Shown in pieces: positions 8,297 to 16,935 of a DNA stretch of 64,000 bases (positions are counted from its first letter, which is position 1; every line of letters starts with the position of its first letter). The notes under the pieces are model-generated. The model did no database searches and was not told the DNA's origin. It saw only the letters and a list, made by a program, of their open reading frames with translations. The translations under genes were made by a program, and so were the position numbers. The stretch is from Neobacillus niacini (lineage in GTDB: Bacteria > Bacillota > Bacilli > Bacillales > Cytobacillaceae). Where the stretch lies: positions 5,516,001-5,580,000 of the forward strand of contig NZ_JAUSZN010000001.1 in NCBI RefSeq assembly GCF_030817595.1, given 5' to 3'.

Positions 8297-10136
8297 AGCT
8301 GTTCCCCCTAATTTGACTAGCACGTTGTCTGGCATAGATAGCTAATTCTGTTGTTAGTTCGTAGCGTAAAAATGGTGTGATTAGATAGATCCCATTGAAT
8401 AAATCCAGTGCTGTGTCAATTAAAGATTTTGTTATTTCAATTCCTTCGCGAGCCGCTTGAAGCGGATTATCGTTCAATGCGGCCATTCTGTCTCGAATCG
8501 ATTGAGCGATTTTAATTCCTGGCACCTCATTATGAAGGAATTCCGCATTTCTGCTGCCTGTTAAAGGCATTAAACCAATGTAAATAGGTGCTTTTAGGTG
8601 TTTCGTATGTTCATAGACTTCAATTAATTTTTCCTCAGAGAAGACAGGCTGTGAAATGAAATAATCAGCACCGAATTCAATTTTTTTCTCAAGACGTTTC
8701 ACGGCTTTTTCTACGGAACGGACATTTGGATTAAAGGCACCAGCTATACTAAAAGCTGTCTTTTGACCAAGGTCTTTCCCGGAGAATGATAAGCCTTCAT
8801 TTAATTGTTTTATCATTTGAATTAACTCAAAGGATGATACATCATAAACTGAAGAGGCACCCGGAAAATCTCCGACACGGGCAGGGTCACCGGTGATTGC
8901 GAGTACATCATGCATACCAAGGGTATGAAGCCCCATTAGGTGTGATTGCAAACCAATAATATTGCGGTCTCTGCAGGCAATATGGATCAGCGGCCGCATC
9001 CCTAATTCTTGTTTAACAAGATAACCTAAAGCTTCATTGGAAATCCTCACCTGAGCTAACGAGTTATCTGCCATTGTTATGGCGTCGATTCCTGCTTCTT
9101 TCAACGCCTTTGCACCCTCAAAAAATTTGCTCGTATCAAGCTTTCTTGGGGTATCTAATTCTACGATAACGGACGGACGTTCCTTCACGATTTGCTCAAG
9201 AGGCTGTAGATCCCTTTTCGCTGTACGATGTTCAATGACGATTTTCTTTGATTGTAATTTAACTACTTTCTCGGTGACAGGCACGCTGTTTTTCAATTCT
9301 GCTGCAAATGCCTGGATATGGGCAGGAGTCGTTCCACAACAGCCGCCAAGCAAATGAACTCCCTCCTGACGGAAGCTTTGTGCCGATTTTTTAAAATAAT
9401 CTGCATCCCCCTCATAATGGAATTTACCATCTGTATAAGCTGGCAAACTCGCATTTGGGTAGGCTGAAAGGTATGCATGTTTAGGCAGTTCAATTTGCTC
9501 CAGTGATTTTAACATATGATGAGGTCCAAGCCTGCAGTTCAAGCCGATGACATCAGCACCGAGGTTTTCAAGACGGGTAAAGGCCTTATTAATCGGTGTC
9601 TGGTCTTGTAAAATACCTGGCTCATGAAGAGAGACTTGGGCAATGATTGGCAGCTTCGTTTCCTTTCGTGCAATCGTAAGGGCCGTTTCCAGTTCCTCAA
9701 GGTCATAAAAGGTTTCTAAAAGAATGCCGTCAACACCTTCTAGTAATAAACAGTACAACTGTTCACGGAAACTGCGCTTTAATTCTTCTATTGATAAAGT
9801 ACTAGGTTTAATCCCGCGGTTACCGCCGATTGTTCCCAGCACATAAGCATTTTCTTGCGCTGCTAATTTTGCGTTCTGGACAGCGGCACTGTTGATCGCT
9901 TTAACGGAGTCCTCGAGACCATATCTCTGTAATTTTAAATAATTCGCTGCATAAGTGTTGGTTTGAATGACATCCGCACCAGCTTTAATATAGGCATTAT
10001 GAATCTCTTGAATTTTTTCCGAATGGGAAAGGTTCAACTCTTCCAAGCAGCTATCCTTGCCGAATGAATAAAGAAGGGTGCCCATGGCACCATCCCCTAT
10101 TAAAATTTGGTTGTTTAATTTTTCTAAAAAGGTCAT
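8277..10136 (-). CDS. yitJ: Bifunctional homocysteine S-methyltransferase / methylenetetrahydrofolate reductase
   Basis: A 619-aa fusion of the B. subtilis YitJ type. Residues about 1-290 are a homocysteine methyltransferase barrel (LIGDGAMGTLL at the start, GLNCRLGP, then GGCCGTTPAH with the zinc cysteines). Residues about 310-610 are a MetF-like methylene-THF reductase, with ITMADNSLAQVR, AITGDPARVGD and DYFISQPVF. The reductase half supplies 5-methyl-THF, which the MetH encoded next uses to methylate homocysteine, so adjacency makes metabolic sense. It starts 2 nt after the metC stop and overlaps metH by 20 nt. What the N-terminal methyltransferase domain adds beside MetH is not evident from sequence. 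Confidence 0.95.
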   Translation of the reverse strand: MTFLEKLNNQILIGDGAMGTLLYSFGKDSCLEELNLSHSEKIQEIHNAYIKAGADVIQTNTYAANYLKLQRYGLEDSVKAINSAAVQNAKLAAQENAYVLGTIGGNRGIKPSTLSIEELKRSFREQLYCLLLEGVDGILLETFYDLEELETALTIARKETKLPIIAQVSLHEPGILQDQTPINKAFTRLENLGADVIGLNCRLGPHHMLKSLEQIELPKHAYLSAYPNASLPAYTDGKFHYEGDADYFKKSAQSFRQEGVHLLGGCCGTTPAHIQAFAAELKNSVPVTEKVVKLQSKKIVIEHRTAKRDLQPLEQIVKERPSVIVELDTPRKLDTSKFFEGAKALKEAGIDAITMADNSLAQVRISNEALGYLVKQELGMRPLIHIACRDRNIIGLQSHLMGLHTLGMHDVLAITGDPARVGDFPGASSVYDVSSFELIQMIKQLNEGLSFSGKDLGQKTAFSIAGAFNPNVRSVEKAVKRLEKKIEFGADYFISQPVFSEEKLIEVYEHTKHLKAPIYIGLMPLTGSRNAEFLHNEVPGIKIAQSIRDRMAALNDNPLQAAREGIEITKSLIDTALDLFNGIYLITPFLRYELTTELAIYARQRASQIRGNSYVESSI

Positions 10137-10138
10137 GA

Positions 10139-11326
10139 TTATTCTCCTTGCTGCAAGACCAGTAGTTTTTCTTTCACATGATGTAAAGCCTGAGAAAAGT
10201 CATGAATGAGATCATCTGGGTTCTCTAAGCCAACGGATAAGCGAATGAGGCTGTTTTTAATTCCTCGTTTTTCTCTTTCTTCTTGGGACATAGCTGCATG
10301 TGACATTTTTGCCGGATAGGATAGAATGGATTCGACCGCACCAAGACTAACGGCAAAAACAGGGATTTTTACATTGGAAAGAAAGACTTTAAGTGCTTGT
10401 TCATCCTTAAATTCAAACGATAAAACTGCACCAGGTCCAGCAGCCTGACTTTTTTGAAGCTCGTGCTGTGGATGATTTTTCAGTCCAGGGTAATAAACCT
10501 CTTCAATCAACGGATGATCTGCTAAAAATTCTGCGATTTTAATCGCTGATTTTTGTGACTGTTCCAGTCTGACATGGAGGGTTTTTATTCCTCTAAGCAC
10601 AAGCCATGCATCCTGTGGTCCAATTACAGCGCCAAAGGAATTTTGTAAGGAATAAAGCCTTTTACCTAATTCTTCATCCTTTACAACCGCAAGACCTGCA
10701 ACGACATCACTATGTCCTGATAAAAACTTAGTTGCACTGTGGAGTACAATGTCTGCACCAAGCTCTAAAGGTCTTTGGTACTCAGGAGTTAAAAAAGTGT
10801 TATCTACATAAGTAATAGCGTTTATCTTTTTTGCCAAATCACAAACAGCTTGAATATTGGTAACCTTTAATAGCGGATTTGACGGTGTTTCAACATAAAA
10901 TGCTTTGGTGTTAGGCTGAATGGCCGCTTTTACCTGATCAAGATATGTCATATCTACAAAGGTATGTTCAATTCCAAACCGAGTCAGTACTTGAGTGACC
11001 ATTCGATATGTACCGCCATACACATCGTCGGTAATAACGATATGGTCACCAGATGAAAGAAGAAGGAAGGCTGTTGAAATAGCTGCCATTCCTGACGAAA
11101 ATGCAAAGCCTCTCGTTCCGCCCTCTAGTTCTGCGATAACATCCTCTAACGCTTCTCTTGTAGGGTTTCCACTTCTAGCGTAATCGTATTTTCCGTAACT
11201 TTCTATATCAAATTGATGGAAGGTTGAAGCATGTTGGATCGGCACGCTAACCGCTCCCGTGGCCGGATCGACTTTATGCTGATTATGAAGGAGCTTGGTT
11301 TCAAAACTATAATTTTCTGAACTCAT
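10139..11326 (-). CDS. metC: Cystathionine beta-lyase
   Basis: A 395-aa PLP enzyme of the Cys/Met metabolism fold-type I family. The PLP lysine lies in SATKFLSGHSDVVAG, and the cofactor-phosphate region FSSGMAAIS and the substrate region YVDNTFLTPEYQ are intact. MetC cleaves cystathionine to homocysteine, pyruvate and ammonia. Sequence alone does not fully separate beta-lyase from gamma-lyase or gamma-synthase; the assignment rests on order, since MetI precedes MetC in B. subtilis and its relatives. The start codon shares one base with the metI stop (TAATG), so the two are translationally coupled. Confidence 0.9.
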   Translation of the reverse strand: MSSENYSFETKLLHNQHKVDPATGAVSVPIQHASTFHQFDIESYGKYDYARSGNPTREALEDVIAELEGGTRGFAFSSGMAAISTAFLLLSSGDHIVITDDVYGGTYRMVTQVLTRFGIEHTFVDMTYLDQVKAAIQPNTKAFYVETPSNPLLKVTNIQAVCDLAKKINAITYVDNTFLTPEYQRPLELGADIVLHSATKFLSGHSDVVAGLAVVKDEELGKRLYSLQNSFGAVIGPQDAWLVLRGIKTLHVRLEQSQKSAIKIAEFLADHPLIEEVYYPGLKNHPQHELQKSQAAGPGAVLSFEFKDEQALKVFLSNVKIPVFAVSLGAVESILSYPAKMSHAAMSQEEREKRGIKNSLIRLSVGLENPDDLIHDFSQALHHVKEKLLVLQQGE

Positions 11327-12441
11327 TACCCAATCACTCCTTCTTTTAATTTAGCTAGTGCATGTTCAAGATCTTGAACGATATCTGATGGGTCTTCCAA
11401 ACCAACTGAGAATCGTAATAATCGGTTGCATACACCAGACTGGATACGAACTTCTTCTGGAATATCCGCATGTGTCTGTGTTGCAGGATAGGTGATAAAG
11501 CTTTCAGTTCCACCAAGACTTTCTGCAAAGCAGATCAGTGAAAGACTTTGAAGGAATGGATTGACCCATGCTTCATCTTGTAAGCGGAAGGATACCATTC
11601 CACCTTTTCCTGGATACAGAACATCTGTAATACCATCATGGTTAGACAGGTATTCAACAATCGCTTTCGCATTGCGTTCATGTCTTTCCATTCTTAGTGA
11701 CAATGTTTTCATTCCGCGCATTACTAACCAGGAATCAAATGGACTCAAGACACCGCCTGCACCGTTATGGTGGAAGGCAAGAGCCTCGCAAAGTTCTTTC
11801 CCTTTGGCAACAACAAGACCAGCAAGAACATCATTATGACCACCTAAGTATTTGGTTGCACTATGGATGACAATATCCGCACCTAGCAGGATTGGCTGCT
11901 GAATGAGTGGTGTGTAGAAGGTATTGTCGACAATCAGCAAGATTCCATGTTTTTTTGCGATTTCTGAAACAGCCGCAATATCTGATTCCTGCATAAGCGG
12001 ATTCGTTGGTGTTTCTAGGAAAATTGCCTTTGTCTGCGGAGTAATGTTACTTTCAATCAACTCAGGATTACAGGTATTTACATATTGTGTTGTTAATCCC
12101 CATTTTTTGAAGCCTTGTTCTAGAAGTCTATATGTTCCTCCGTATAAATCTTCACTTACAATCCACTCGTCTCCAGATTGGAACAGAGAAAGTATCGTGA
12201 ATATTGCCGCCATGCCTGAGCTACAGGCAAACCCTTGATCGCCACCTTCTAAATCAGCGATGGCTTGTTCAAGTAGCTTTCTTGTTGGATTTCCAGTACG
12301 AGTATAATCAAAACCTGTTGATTGACCGATGCCTTCATGACGATATGCAGTTGAGAAATAAACAGGCGGGTTTACCGTTCCTGTAACCGTATCACTTCTA
12401 TTACCAATTTGAGCTAACTTCGTATCGATTTTGTAAACCAT
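11326..12441 (-). CDS. metI: Cystathionine gamma-synthase / O-acetylhomoserine thiolyase
   Basis: A 371-aa PLP enzyme of the same family as the downstream metC product. The PLP lysine is in SATKYLGGHNDVLAG, with CSSGMAAIF and VDNTFYTPLIQ. MetI condenses O-acetylhomoserine with cysteine (or sulfide). It is the first gene after the S-box riboswitch, with a GGAGG site 7-8 nt before ATG 12441. The short leader and tight spacing make metI-metC-yitJ-metH one methionine-regulated operon. Telling MetI from MetC is by position and by the closer family resemblance of the first gene. Confidence 0.9.
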   Translation of the reverse strand: MVYKIDTKLAQIGNRSDTVTGTVNPPVYFSTAYRHEGIGQSTGFDYTRTGNPTRKLLEQAIADLEGGDQGFACSSGMAAIFTILSLFQSGDEWIVSEDLYGGTYRLLEQGFKKWGLTTQYVNTCNPELIESNITPQTKAIFLETPTNPLMQESDIAAVSEIAKKHGILLIVDNTFYTPLIQQPILLGADIVIHSATKYLGGHNDVLAGLVVAKGKELCEALAFHHNGAGGVLSPFDSWLVMRGMKTLSLRMERHERNAKAIVEYLSNHDGITDVLYPGKGGMVSFRLQDEAWVNPFLQSLSLICFAESLGGTESFITYPATQTHADIPEEVRIQSGVCNRLLRFSVGLEDPSDIVQDLEHALAKLKEGVIG

Positions 12442-12463
12442 TTTTTTATCCTCCTTATATAAA

Positions 12464-12635
12464 CAAAAAAAGCCTTCTATAAGAAGAAGACTTTTGGCTG
12501 CTGGTACGCATAGGTCATTCTCCTTATCTCACAAGTTATCAAGTAACTTGCAGGACTTAGCACCTTTTCAATGAAAAACAACATTGAAGGTTGCTGAGAC
12601 TTCATAGGGCCATTCCCTCAGCCTCTCTTGATAAG
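12464..12635 (-). promoter_or_regulatory. SAM-I (S-box) riboswitch with intrinsic terminator
   Basis: On the minus strand the P1 arms are CTTATC (from 12635) and GATAAG (12523-12528). Between them are the kink-turn segment GAGGGAATGGCCCTATGAAG, CTCAGCAACC, and GGTGCTAAGTCCTGC, all S-box hallmarks. The terminator AGTCTTCT/AGAAGGCT with a T7 run (12464-12491) follows. By family knowledge, SAM binding favours termination, so the operon is on when methionine is scarce. A -10-like TATACT sits at 12643-12638. Confidence 0.97.
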
Positions 12636-12775
12636 AAAGTATAATATTTAGACTTTTTATAAAATTTACTACAGTTTAGGCATTGTGTCAATTCCTTTTT
12701 GTTGTTCCTTTAAACCGTTAAAACCTATTGGTGAAAATTCGCTTAAATATAAGGAATATATTCATTAAAAAATAG

Positions 12776-12834
12776 TTGACACTTAAAATGGGAGGATTTA
12801 TTATTGGTATAACGAGTTGTTCTTTATTGAGAAC
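12776..12834 (+). promoter_or_regulatory. Lasso cluster promoter with SinR-type operator
   Basis: TTGACA (12776-12781), 17 bp, TATTAT (12799-12804) is a near-consensus sigma-A promoter. The palindrome GTTCTTTATTGAGAAC (12819-12834) lies just downstream of the expected start site near 12811. Its GTTCT-N6-AGAAC form matches the SinR consensus half site GTTCTYT. About 200 nt of leader then precede the first gene at 13033; I see no other element there. A 61-codon frame across this stretch covers the promoter itself and is not called. Confidence 0.75.
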
Positions 12835-13032
12835 CAACAAGAATGAAAATAAAGAATTTATCAACATCTTATCAAAGCTAATGATATATTTGCACTATTT
12901 AGGATTGTTTTTTGGAATCCTTGTATTAAATATGCTCTTGTTGTTCAGTTTAAAGAACTAGACGTTTGCAATTAATGCTATGTTTAAAGTGGATAAAGAT
13001 AAACAGTAAGGTAGAAGTAGCAGGAGGAAGAG

Positions 13033-14967
13033 ATGAGCGCTATTGCAGGTATATATCATTTAAACGATGAACCTATTAACCTCGAACATGGCAGGAGATT
13101 AATGAAGGATTTAGAAAAATATCCGGCCGATGATATTCAAACTTGGCATAGTGACAAAGTCTTTCTAGGCTGCCATGCACAATGGATCACACCGGAATCT
13201 ATTGGAGAGGAATTGCCATTCTATGATTATGGGAGACAATTGGCAATTACAGCAGATGCTATTATCGATAACCGTGAAGAATTGTTTGAAAGATTACAAG
13301 TACATAAAGATGATTGGAATAAAATAACTGATAGCCAGTTGATTTTACTTGCTTATGAAAAGTGGGGAAAAGAGTCACCAAAGTATTTGATAGGTGACTT
13401 CGCTTTCATGATCTGGGATGAAAGAAAAAGAATACTTTTTGGGGCTAGGGATTTTTCAGGTACCAGAACACTTTATTACTTTTATGATAATAATCAACTT
13501 ACCTTTTGCACTACTATTAAACCATTACTCACTCTACCAAAAATAAGAAAAATTCTAAATGAATCTTGGCTTGCAGAGTTTTTGGCTATACCAGTTAACT
13601 TTGAATCAGTGGACTCTTTCAGTACTATCTACAAAGGGATTGAACAGGTACCTCCATCACATTCTATAACAGTAGAAAATGGACGTTTATCTTTTAATAG
13701 ATATTGCACACTAAGCAAAAGTGGGAAAATATACTTGAAATCTGATGTGGATTATGAAGAGGCATTTCGTGATGTTTTCGGTAAAGCAGTAAGGAGCAGA
13801 GTACGTACGCATCGCAAGGTAGGGGCACATTTAAGTGGTGGGTTAGATTCTGGTTCAGTAGCTTCTTTTGCTGCAAAGGAATTAAAAAACTCCAATAAAT
13901 TATTGCATGCTTTTAGTTATGTCCCTGTAGATGATTTTGTTGATTTTACCCATAAAACCAGAGTTGCCAATGAAAAATCATATATTAAGGCAACGGTTCA
14001 GTTTGTAGGCAACATTAATGACCAATATTTGAGTTTTGATGATCGAAATCCATTTACAGAAATTGATGAGTGGCTAGAAATACATGAAATGCCTTATAAG
14101 TTTTTTGAGAATACTTTTTGGTTACGAGGAATTTATGAACAAGCGAATCTACAAGGAATAGGTGTGCTCCTAAATGGACAAAGAGGTAATTGGACAATAT
14201 CTTGGGGACCAGTACTAGACTACTATGCTGTTTTATTAAAAAAGATGAATTGGATTACTCTTTACAAAGAGTTGTCTCTATATAGTCAAAATATGAAGGT
14301 TAACAAGCCAAGAATAATGAAGGAAGTTCGAAAGAAGGCATTCCCGTCTATTTATAATATTATTCAGAAACAAGAACCCTTCCATTTTCCAAAAATAATT
14401 AATCCAGAATTCGCAAAAAGAACAAATGTATTAAATATGCTCCATGAAAATGGGGTAGATATTTCTGCCTCTGAATTACCTAGCGCTTATGAGGTTAGGA
14501 AAAGACAATTTGAAAAATTGTATTACTGGAATACAACCGGTACATACAGTTCAAAGTTATCATTAAAATACGCCTTGTGGGATCGCGACCCTACAAATGA
14601 TTTACGGGTTATAAATTTTTGTCTGTCGGTTCCTGAAGACCAATATGTCAGAAAGGGACTAGATAGATCATTGGTTAGAAGATCTACGATAGACTATTTA
14701 CCTGATAAAGTTAGACTAAACATGCGAAGTCGAGGAGTACAAGGTGCTGATGGGGTTCACCGAATGACTAGTAATTGGGGTAGTTTCATAAAAGAACTAA
14801 ATCAATTAAGTTCTAACTCTGTAATTGGTGAATATTTAGACTTAAATATAATAAAAGAGGCAACCTCGAAGATAGAAAAAGAAGCAAAGCCAGAGTACGC
14901 TTTTGATTTTGACTTCAGAATTCTAATGCGTTGCTTAATAGTATCACGATTTATTAAAAATTTCTAA
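13033..14967 (+). CDS. Lasso peptide isopeptide bond-forming cyclase (asparagine synthetase-like)
   Basis: A 644-aa homologue of asparagine synthetase B and of McjC/LasC cyclases. The N-terminal glutaminase-like fold (about 1-210) begins MSAIAG and lacks the Cys2 needed for glutamine hydrolysis, as expected for a cyclase. The C-terminal ATP pyrophosphatase domain carries the PP-loop SGGLDSGS near residue 266. These enzymes adenylate the Asp or Glu side chain at core position 7-9 and close the macrolactam with the N-terminal amine. The ribosome site is AGGAGGAAG before ATG 13033. The precursor gene follows 20 nt after the stop. The order C-A-K-B1-B2-N-D resembles paeninodin clusters. Confidence 0.93.
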   Translation: MSAIAGIYHLNDEPINLEHGRRLMKDLEKYPADDIQTWHSDKVFLGCHAQWITPESIGEELPFYDYGRQLAITADAIIDNREELFERLQVHKDDWNKITDSQLILLAYEKWGKESPKYLIGDFAFMIWDERKRILFGARDFSGTRTLYYFYDNNQLTFCTTIKPLLTLPKIRKILNESWLAEFLAIPVNFESVDSFSTIYKGIEQVPPSHSITVENGRLSFNRYCTLSKSGKIYLKSDVDYEEAFRDVFGKAVRSRVRTHRKVGAHLSGGLDSGSVASFAAKELKNSNKLLHAFSYVPVDDFVDFTHKTRVANEKSYIKATVQFVGNINDQYLSFDDRNPFTEIDEWLEIHEMPYKFFENTFWLRGIYEQANLQGIGVLLNGQRGNWTISWGPVLDYYAVLLKKMNWITLYKELSLYSQNMKVNKPRIMKEVRKKAFPSIYNIIQKQEPFHFPKIINPEFAKRTNVLNMLHENGVDISASELPSAYEVRKRQFEKLYYWNTTGTYSSKLSLKYALWDRDPTNDLRVINFCLSVPEDQYVRKGLDRSLVRRSTIDYLPDKVRLNMRSRGVQGADGVHRMTSNWGSFIKELNQLSSNSVIGEYLDLNIIKEATSKIEKEAKPEYAFDFDFRILMRCLIVSRFIKNF

Positions 14968-14986
14968 CTGAAAGGAGGTGGTAAGA

Positions 14987-15112
14987 ATGAAAAAGGAATG
15001 GCAAAAACCAGAAATAGAAGCACTTGATATTAATATGACAATGGCTGGCCCAGGGATTAAAACTCCTGATGCGGCACAACCTGATATCGATGAAGTAGTA
15101 CATTTCAGTTAA
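14987..15112 (+). CDS. Paeninodin-type lasso peptide precursor
   Basis: A 41-aa precursor with a strong AAAGGAGGTGG site. The leader is MKKEWQKPEIEALDINMTM (19 aa). It has the WxxPxI element recognised by B1 proteins and the Thr at the penultimate leader position that is typical of lasso leaders. The core is 22 aa. It begins AGPGIKTPD, so Ala1 and Asp9 can form a nine-residue ring, continues AAQPDIDEVV and ends HFS. Paeninodin shares AGPG, TPDA, QPD and the C-terminal Ser. In paeninodin-type systems a cluster kinase phosphorylates that Ser; here a kinase gene is next. It is smaller than most automatic gene callers accept. Confidence 0.95.
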   Translation: MKKEWQKPEIEALDINMTMAGPGIKTPDAAQPDIDEVVHFS

Positions 15113-15144
15113 TTTAAATGTTAGTTTAAATGTTAGTTTAAATA
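15109..15144 (+). repeat. Three tandem 12-nt units after the lasso precursor
   Basis: TTAATTTAAATG, TTAGTTTAAATG and TTAGTTTAAATA follow one another. The first overlaps the precursor stop codon. They lie before the attenuator hairpin; the function is unknown. Confidence 0.8.
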
Positions 15145-15146
15145 CT

Positions 15147-15187
15147 GCCCTTATACACAATAACAGTATGAGGGCTTTATTTTTTTA
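15147..15187 (+). terminator. Attenuator-like terminator between lasso precursor and kinase
   Basis: GCCCTTATAC and GTATGAGGGC pair around a 9-nt loop, followed by TTTATTTTTTTT. Because the downstream genes have no visible promoter, partial read-through is likely. That would leave the precursor mRNA in excess over enzyme mRNA. Confidence 0.85.
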
Positions 15188-15210
15188 AGAATTATTTTGG
15201 AGGGCTTATA

Positions 15211-16152
15211 GTGGCTACAAAAACGATAAAGGGGACTATTTATAGGGCCTTCGGTTTAAGTATATTAAGTGAAATTCCTCTACCAGAAGTGATGGATCTG
15301 AGTGAACAAAATGGGGATATTGATGTTTATATAAAGTTAGATATTAGTTTACCTACATTATGGGATAGTTTGCAAAATGAGAAAAGGAAACTGATAGTCT
15401 ATGAAAACCTCGTATTATTTGAGGTGCCTCAAACCGCGATTTTTGGGATAAAGGATGGTAAAAACATTCTAGTCTGTCCATTGAAAGAAGCCGATTTTGA
15501 CAAAATAAGACTATATATTTTAGGTACTTGTATAGGTGTTCTTCTTATGCAAAGGAAAATACTTCCACTGCATGGAAGTGCAGTGGTAATAAATAATAAA
15601 GCTTATGCAATAATTGGAAAATCTGGAGCGGGAAAGTCAACATTAGCTACTGCTTTTATTAAGAATGGATATCAACTCTTAAGTGATGATGTAATCGCGG
15701 TAGGGTTTGAAGAAGGGGATATTCCTTATGTTATGCCTTCCTATCCTCAACAAAAATTATGGTCAGAAAGTATGAGTATATTTGGGATGGAAACGAGTAA
15801 TTACAGTCCTTTATTTGAAAGGGAAACAAAATTTTCCGTTCCAATTATAAATGATTTCTACTCCAATCCTTTGCCGTTATCTGGGATTTTTGAACTTATA
15901 AAAACAGAGGAACGGAACATTAACTTTCGTAAGATAGAAGGATTGGAAAGGGTACAAACTGTATTAAGACAAACATTTAGGGGTTCTCTTTTAAATCAAA
16001 TGGGATTAACTGGATGGCATTTTAATATTTCATTAAATTTAATAAATAAGACTCCTATTTACCAATTGCAGCGGCCATCAAAAGGATTTACTGCTTCTGA
16101 ATTATTATCAATTATATTAGGTCAAATAAACTCGGAGGGAATTAATTCATGA
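15211..16152 (+). CDS. HPr kinase-like lasso precursor kinase
   Basis: A 313-aa protein. The C-terminal half resembles HPr kinase/phosphorylase: LHGSAVVIN, then the P-loop IGKSGAGKST (about residues 134-143) and LLSDDVIAV, the acidic motif after it. Known homologues in paeninodin-type clusters phosphorylate the C-terminal Ser of the lasso precursor and not HPr. The visible precursor ends in Ser, so the substrate is present. The N-terminal about 100 residues are not typical HprK and may bind the peptide. Start GTG 15211 has GGAGGG 6 nt upstream. The last 4 nt overlap the B1 gene, so the two are coupled. Confidence 0.87.
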   Translation: MATKTIKGTIYRAFGLSILSEIPLPEVMDLSEQNGDIDVYIKLDISLPTLWDSLQNEKRKLIVYENLVLFEVPQTAIFGIKDGKNILVCPLKEADFDKIRLYILGTCIGVLLMQRKILPLHGSAVVINNKAYAIIGKSGAGKSTLATAFIKNGYQLLSDDVIAVGFEEGDIPYVMPSYPQQKLWSESMSIFGMETSNYSPLFERETKFSVPIINDFYSNPLPLSGIFELIKTEERNINFRKIEGLERVQTVLRQTFRGSLLNQMGLTGWHFNISLNLINKTPIYQLQRPSKGFTASELLSIILGQINSEGINS

Positions 16153-16451
16153 TTAAAGAAAAACTAACACTGAATAGCCGAATTTCTCAGGAGAATGGAA
16201 ATATCGTTAGTAACATGGATGGAGATAAAGTAATGATGAATATTAATAAAGGGAAATATTATAATCTTCATACAATAGGAGGAGAAATCTGGGATTTAAT
16301 TGAAAAACCAATATATATTCAGCAAATAATTGATGAGTTGTTGGCAAAATATAATGTTGAGAGATTAGAGTGTACGGAACAGGTACTATTATTTTTAGAA
16401 AAATTAAATGACGAGGGACTAATTAAAATACTGGCAGGAACCCGTTCCTAA
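16149..16451 (+). CDS. Lasso peptide B1 protein (PqqD-like RRE)
   Basis: A 100-aa PqqD-family protein. VMMNINKGKYYNLHTIGGEIWDLI, a PqqD signature, is followed by a helical C-terminus. B1 proteins hold the leader peptide (RiPP recognition element) and present it to the B2 protease. The start overlaps the kinase stop by 4 nt (ATGA), and B2 follows 15 nt downstream. Size and position leave little doubt; specificity for the 19-aa leader with WQKP is inferred from cluster context. Confidence 0.92.
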   Translation: MIKEKLTLNSRISQENGNIVSNMDGDKVMMNINKGKYYNLHTIGGEIWDLIEKPIYIQQIIDELLAKYNVERLECTEQVLLFLEKLNDEGLIKILAGTRS

Positions 16452-16466
16452 TTAGGGTGGATAAGT

Positions 16467-16934
16467 ATGATTGTGAATAGGATAAGAATATTTTTTTCAC
16501 TTAAAATGACAACTAAAATGTTATTAATTGAAGCTTATATTCTACTTGCTTGGGCTCGATTAATTAAAATTTTACCATTTTCTAAGGCTGTCCCTTATTT
16601 AGGTGTATCGATGAAAGAAACATCTTTCTCATATAATGATGGAGATCTTAAATTAATTAGAGATGTTTCCTTTGCAATAAACGTAATGAGTCGTTATACC
16701 TTTTGGGAAAGTATGTGTCTTGTAAAAGCAATAGCAGGTATGAGAATGTTAGAAAAGCGTAAGGTTGAAAGCACGATTTATCTTGGGACTGGAAAAGACG
16801 GAGACGGTAAAATGATCGCACATGCCTGGCTGCGCAGCGGACCTTTTTTCTTAACCGGGGCAGAGGAAATGAGTAGATTTACTGTTATTGGAAAATTCTC
16901 GAAAAAAAATAGTATTGTCAGTGAAGGGAACTAA
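16467..16934 (+). CDS. Lasso peptide B2 leader peptidase (transglutaminase-like)
   Basis: A 155-aa protein of the lasso B2 family. WESMCLVKA holds the catalytic Cys and MIAHAWLRSG the catalytic His of the transglutaminase-type cysteine protease fold. It cleaves the leader after the conserved Thr-x pair, releasing the core amine for cyclisation. A hydrophobic stretch near the N-terminus (about residues 17-35) is usual in the family. The stop is 1 nt before the next gene. The complete B1 plus B2 set contrasts with the second peptide cluster near 53 kb, which has a PqqD protein but no B2. Confidence 0.93.
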   Translation: MIVNRIRIFFSLKMTTKMLLIEAYILLAWARLIKILPFSKAVPYLGVSMKETSFSYNDGDLKLIRDVSFAINVMSRYTFWESMCLVKAIAGMRMLEKRKVESTIYLGTGKDGDGKMIAHAWLRSGPFFLTGAEEMSRFTVIGKFSKKNSIVSEGN

Positions 16935-16935
16935 A

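Noticed and set aside
12776..12961. 61-codon hydrophobic frame upstream of the lasso cyclase
   Set aside because: It begins on the -35 and spans the -10 and the operator, and no ribosome site precedes its start. The promoter reading explains the sequence better.
16888..16935. Upstream start for the first nucleotidyltransferase
   Set aside because: It would overlap the B2 gene by 47 nt without a ribosome site; ATG 16936 has GAAGGGA and near-zero spacing.
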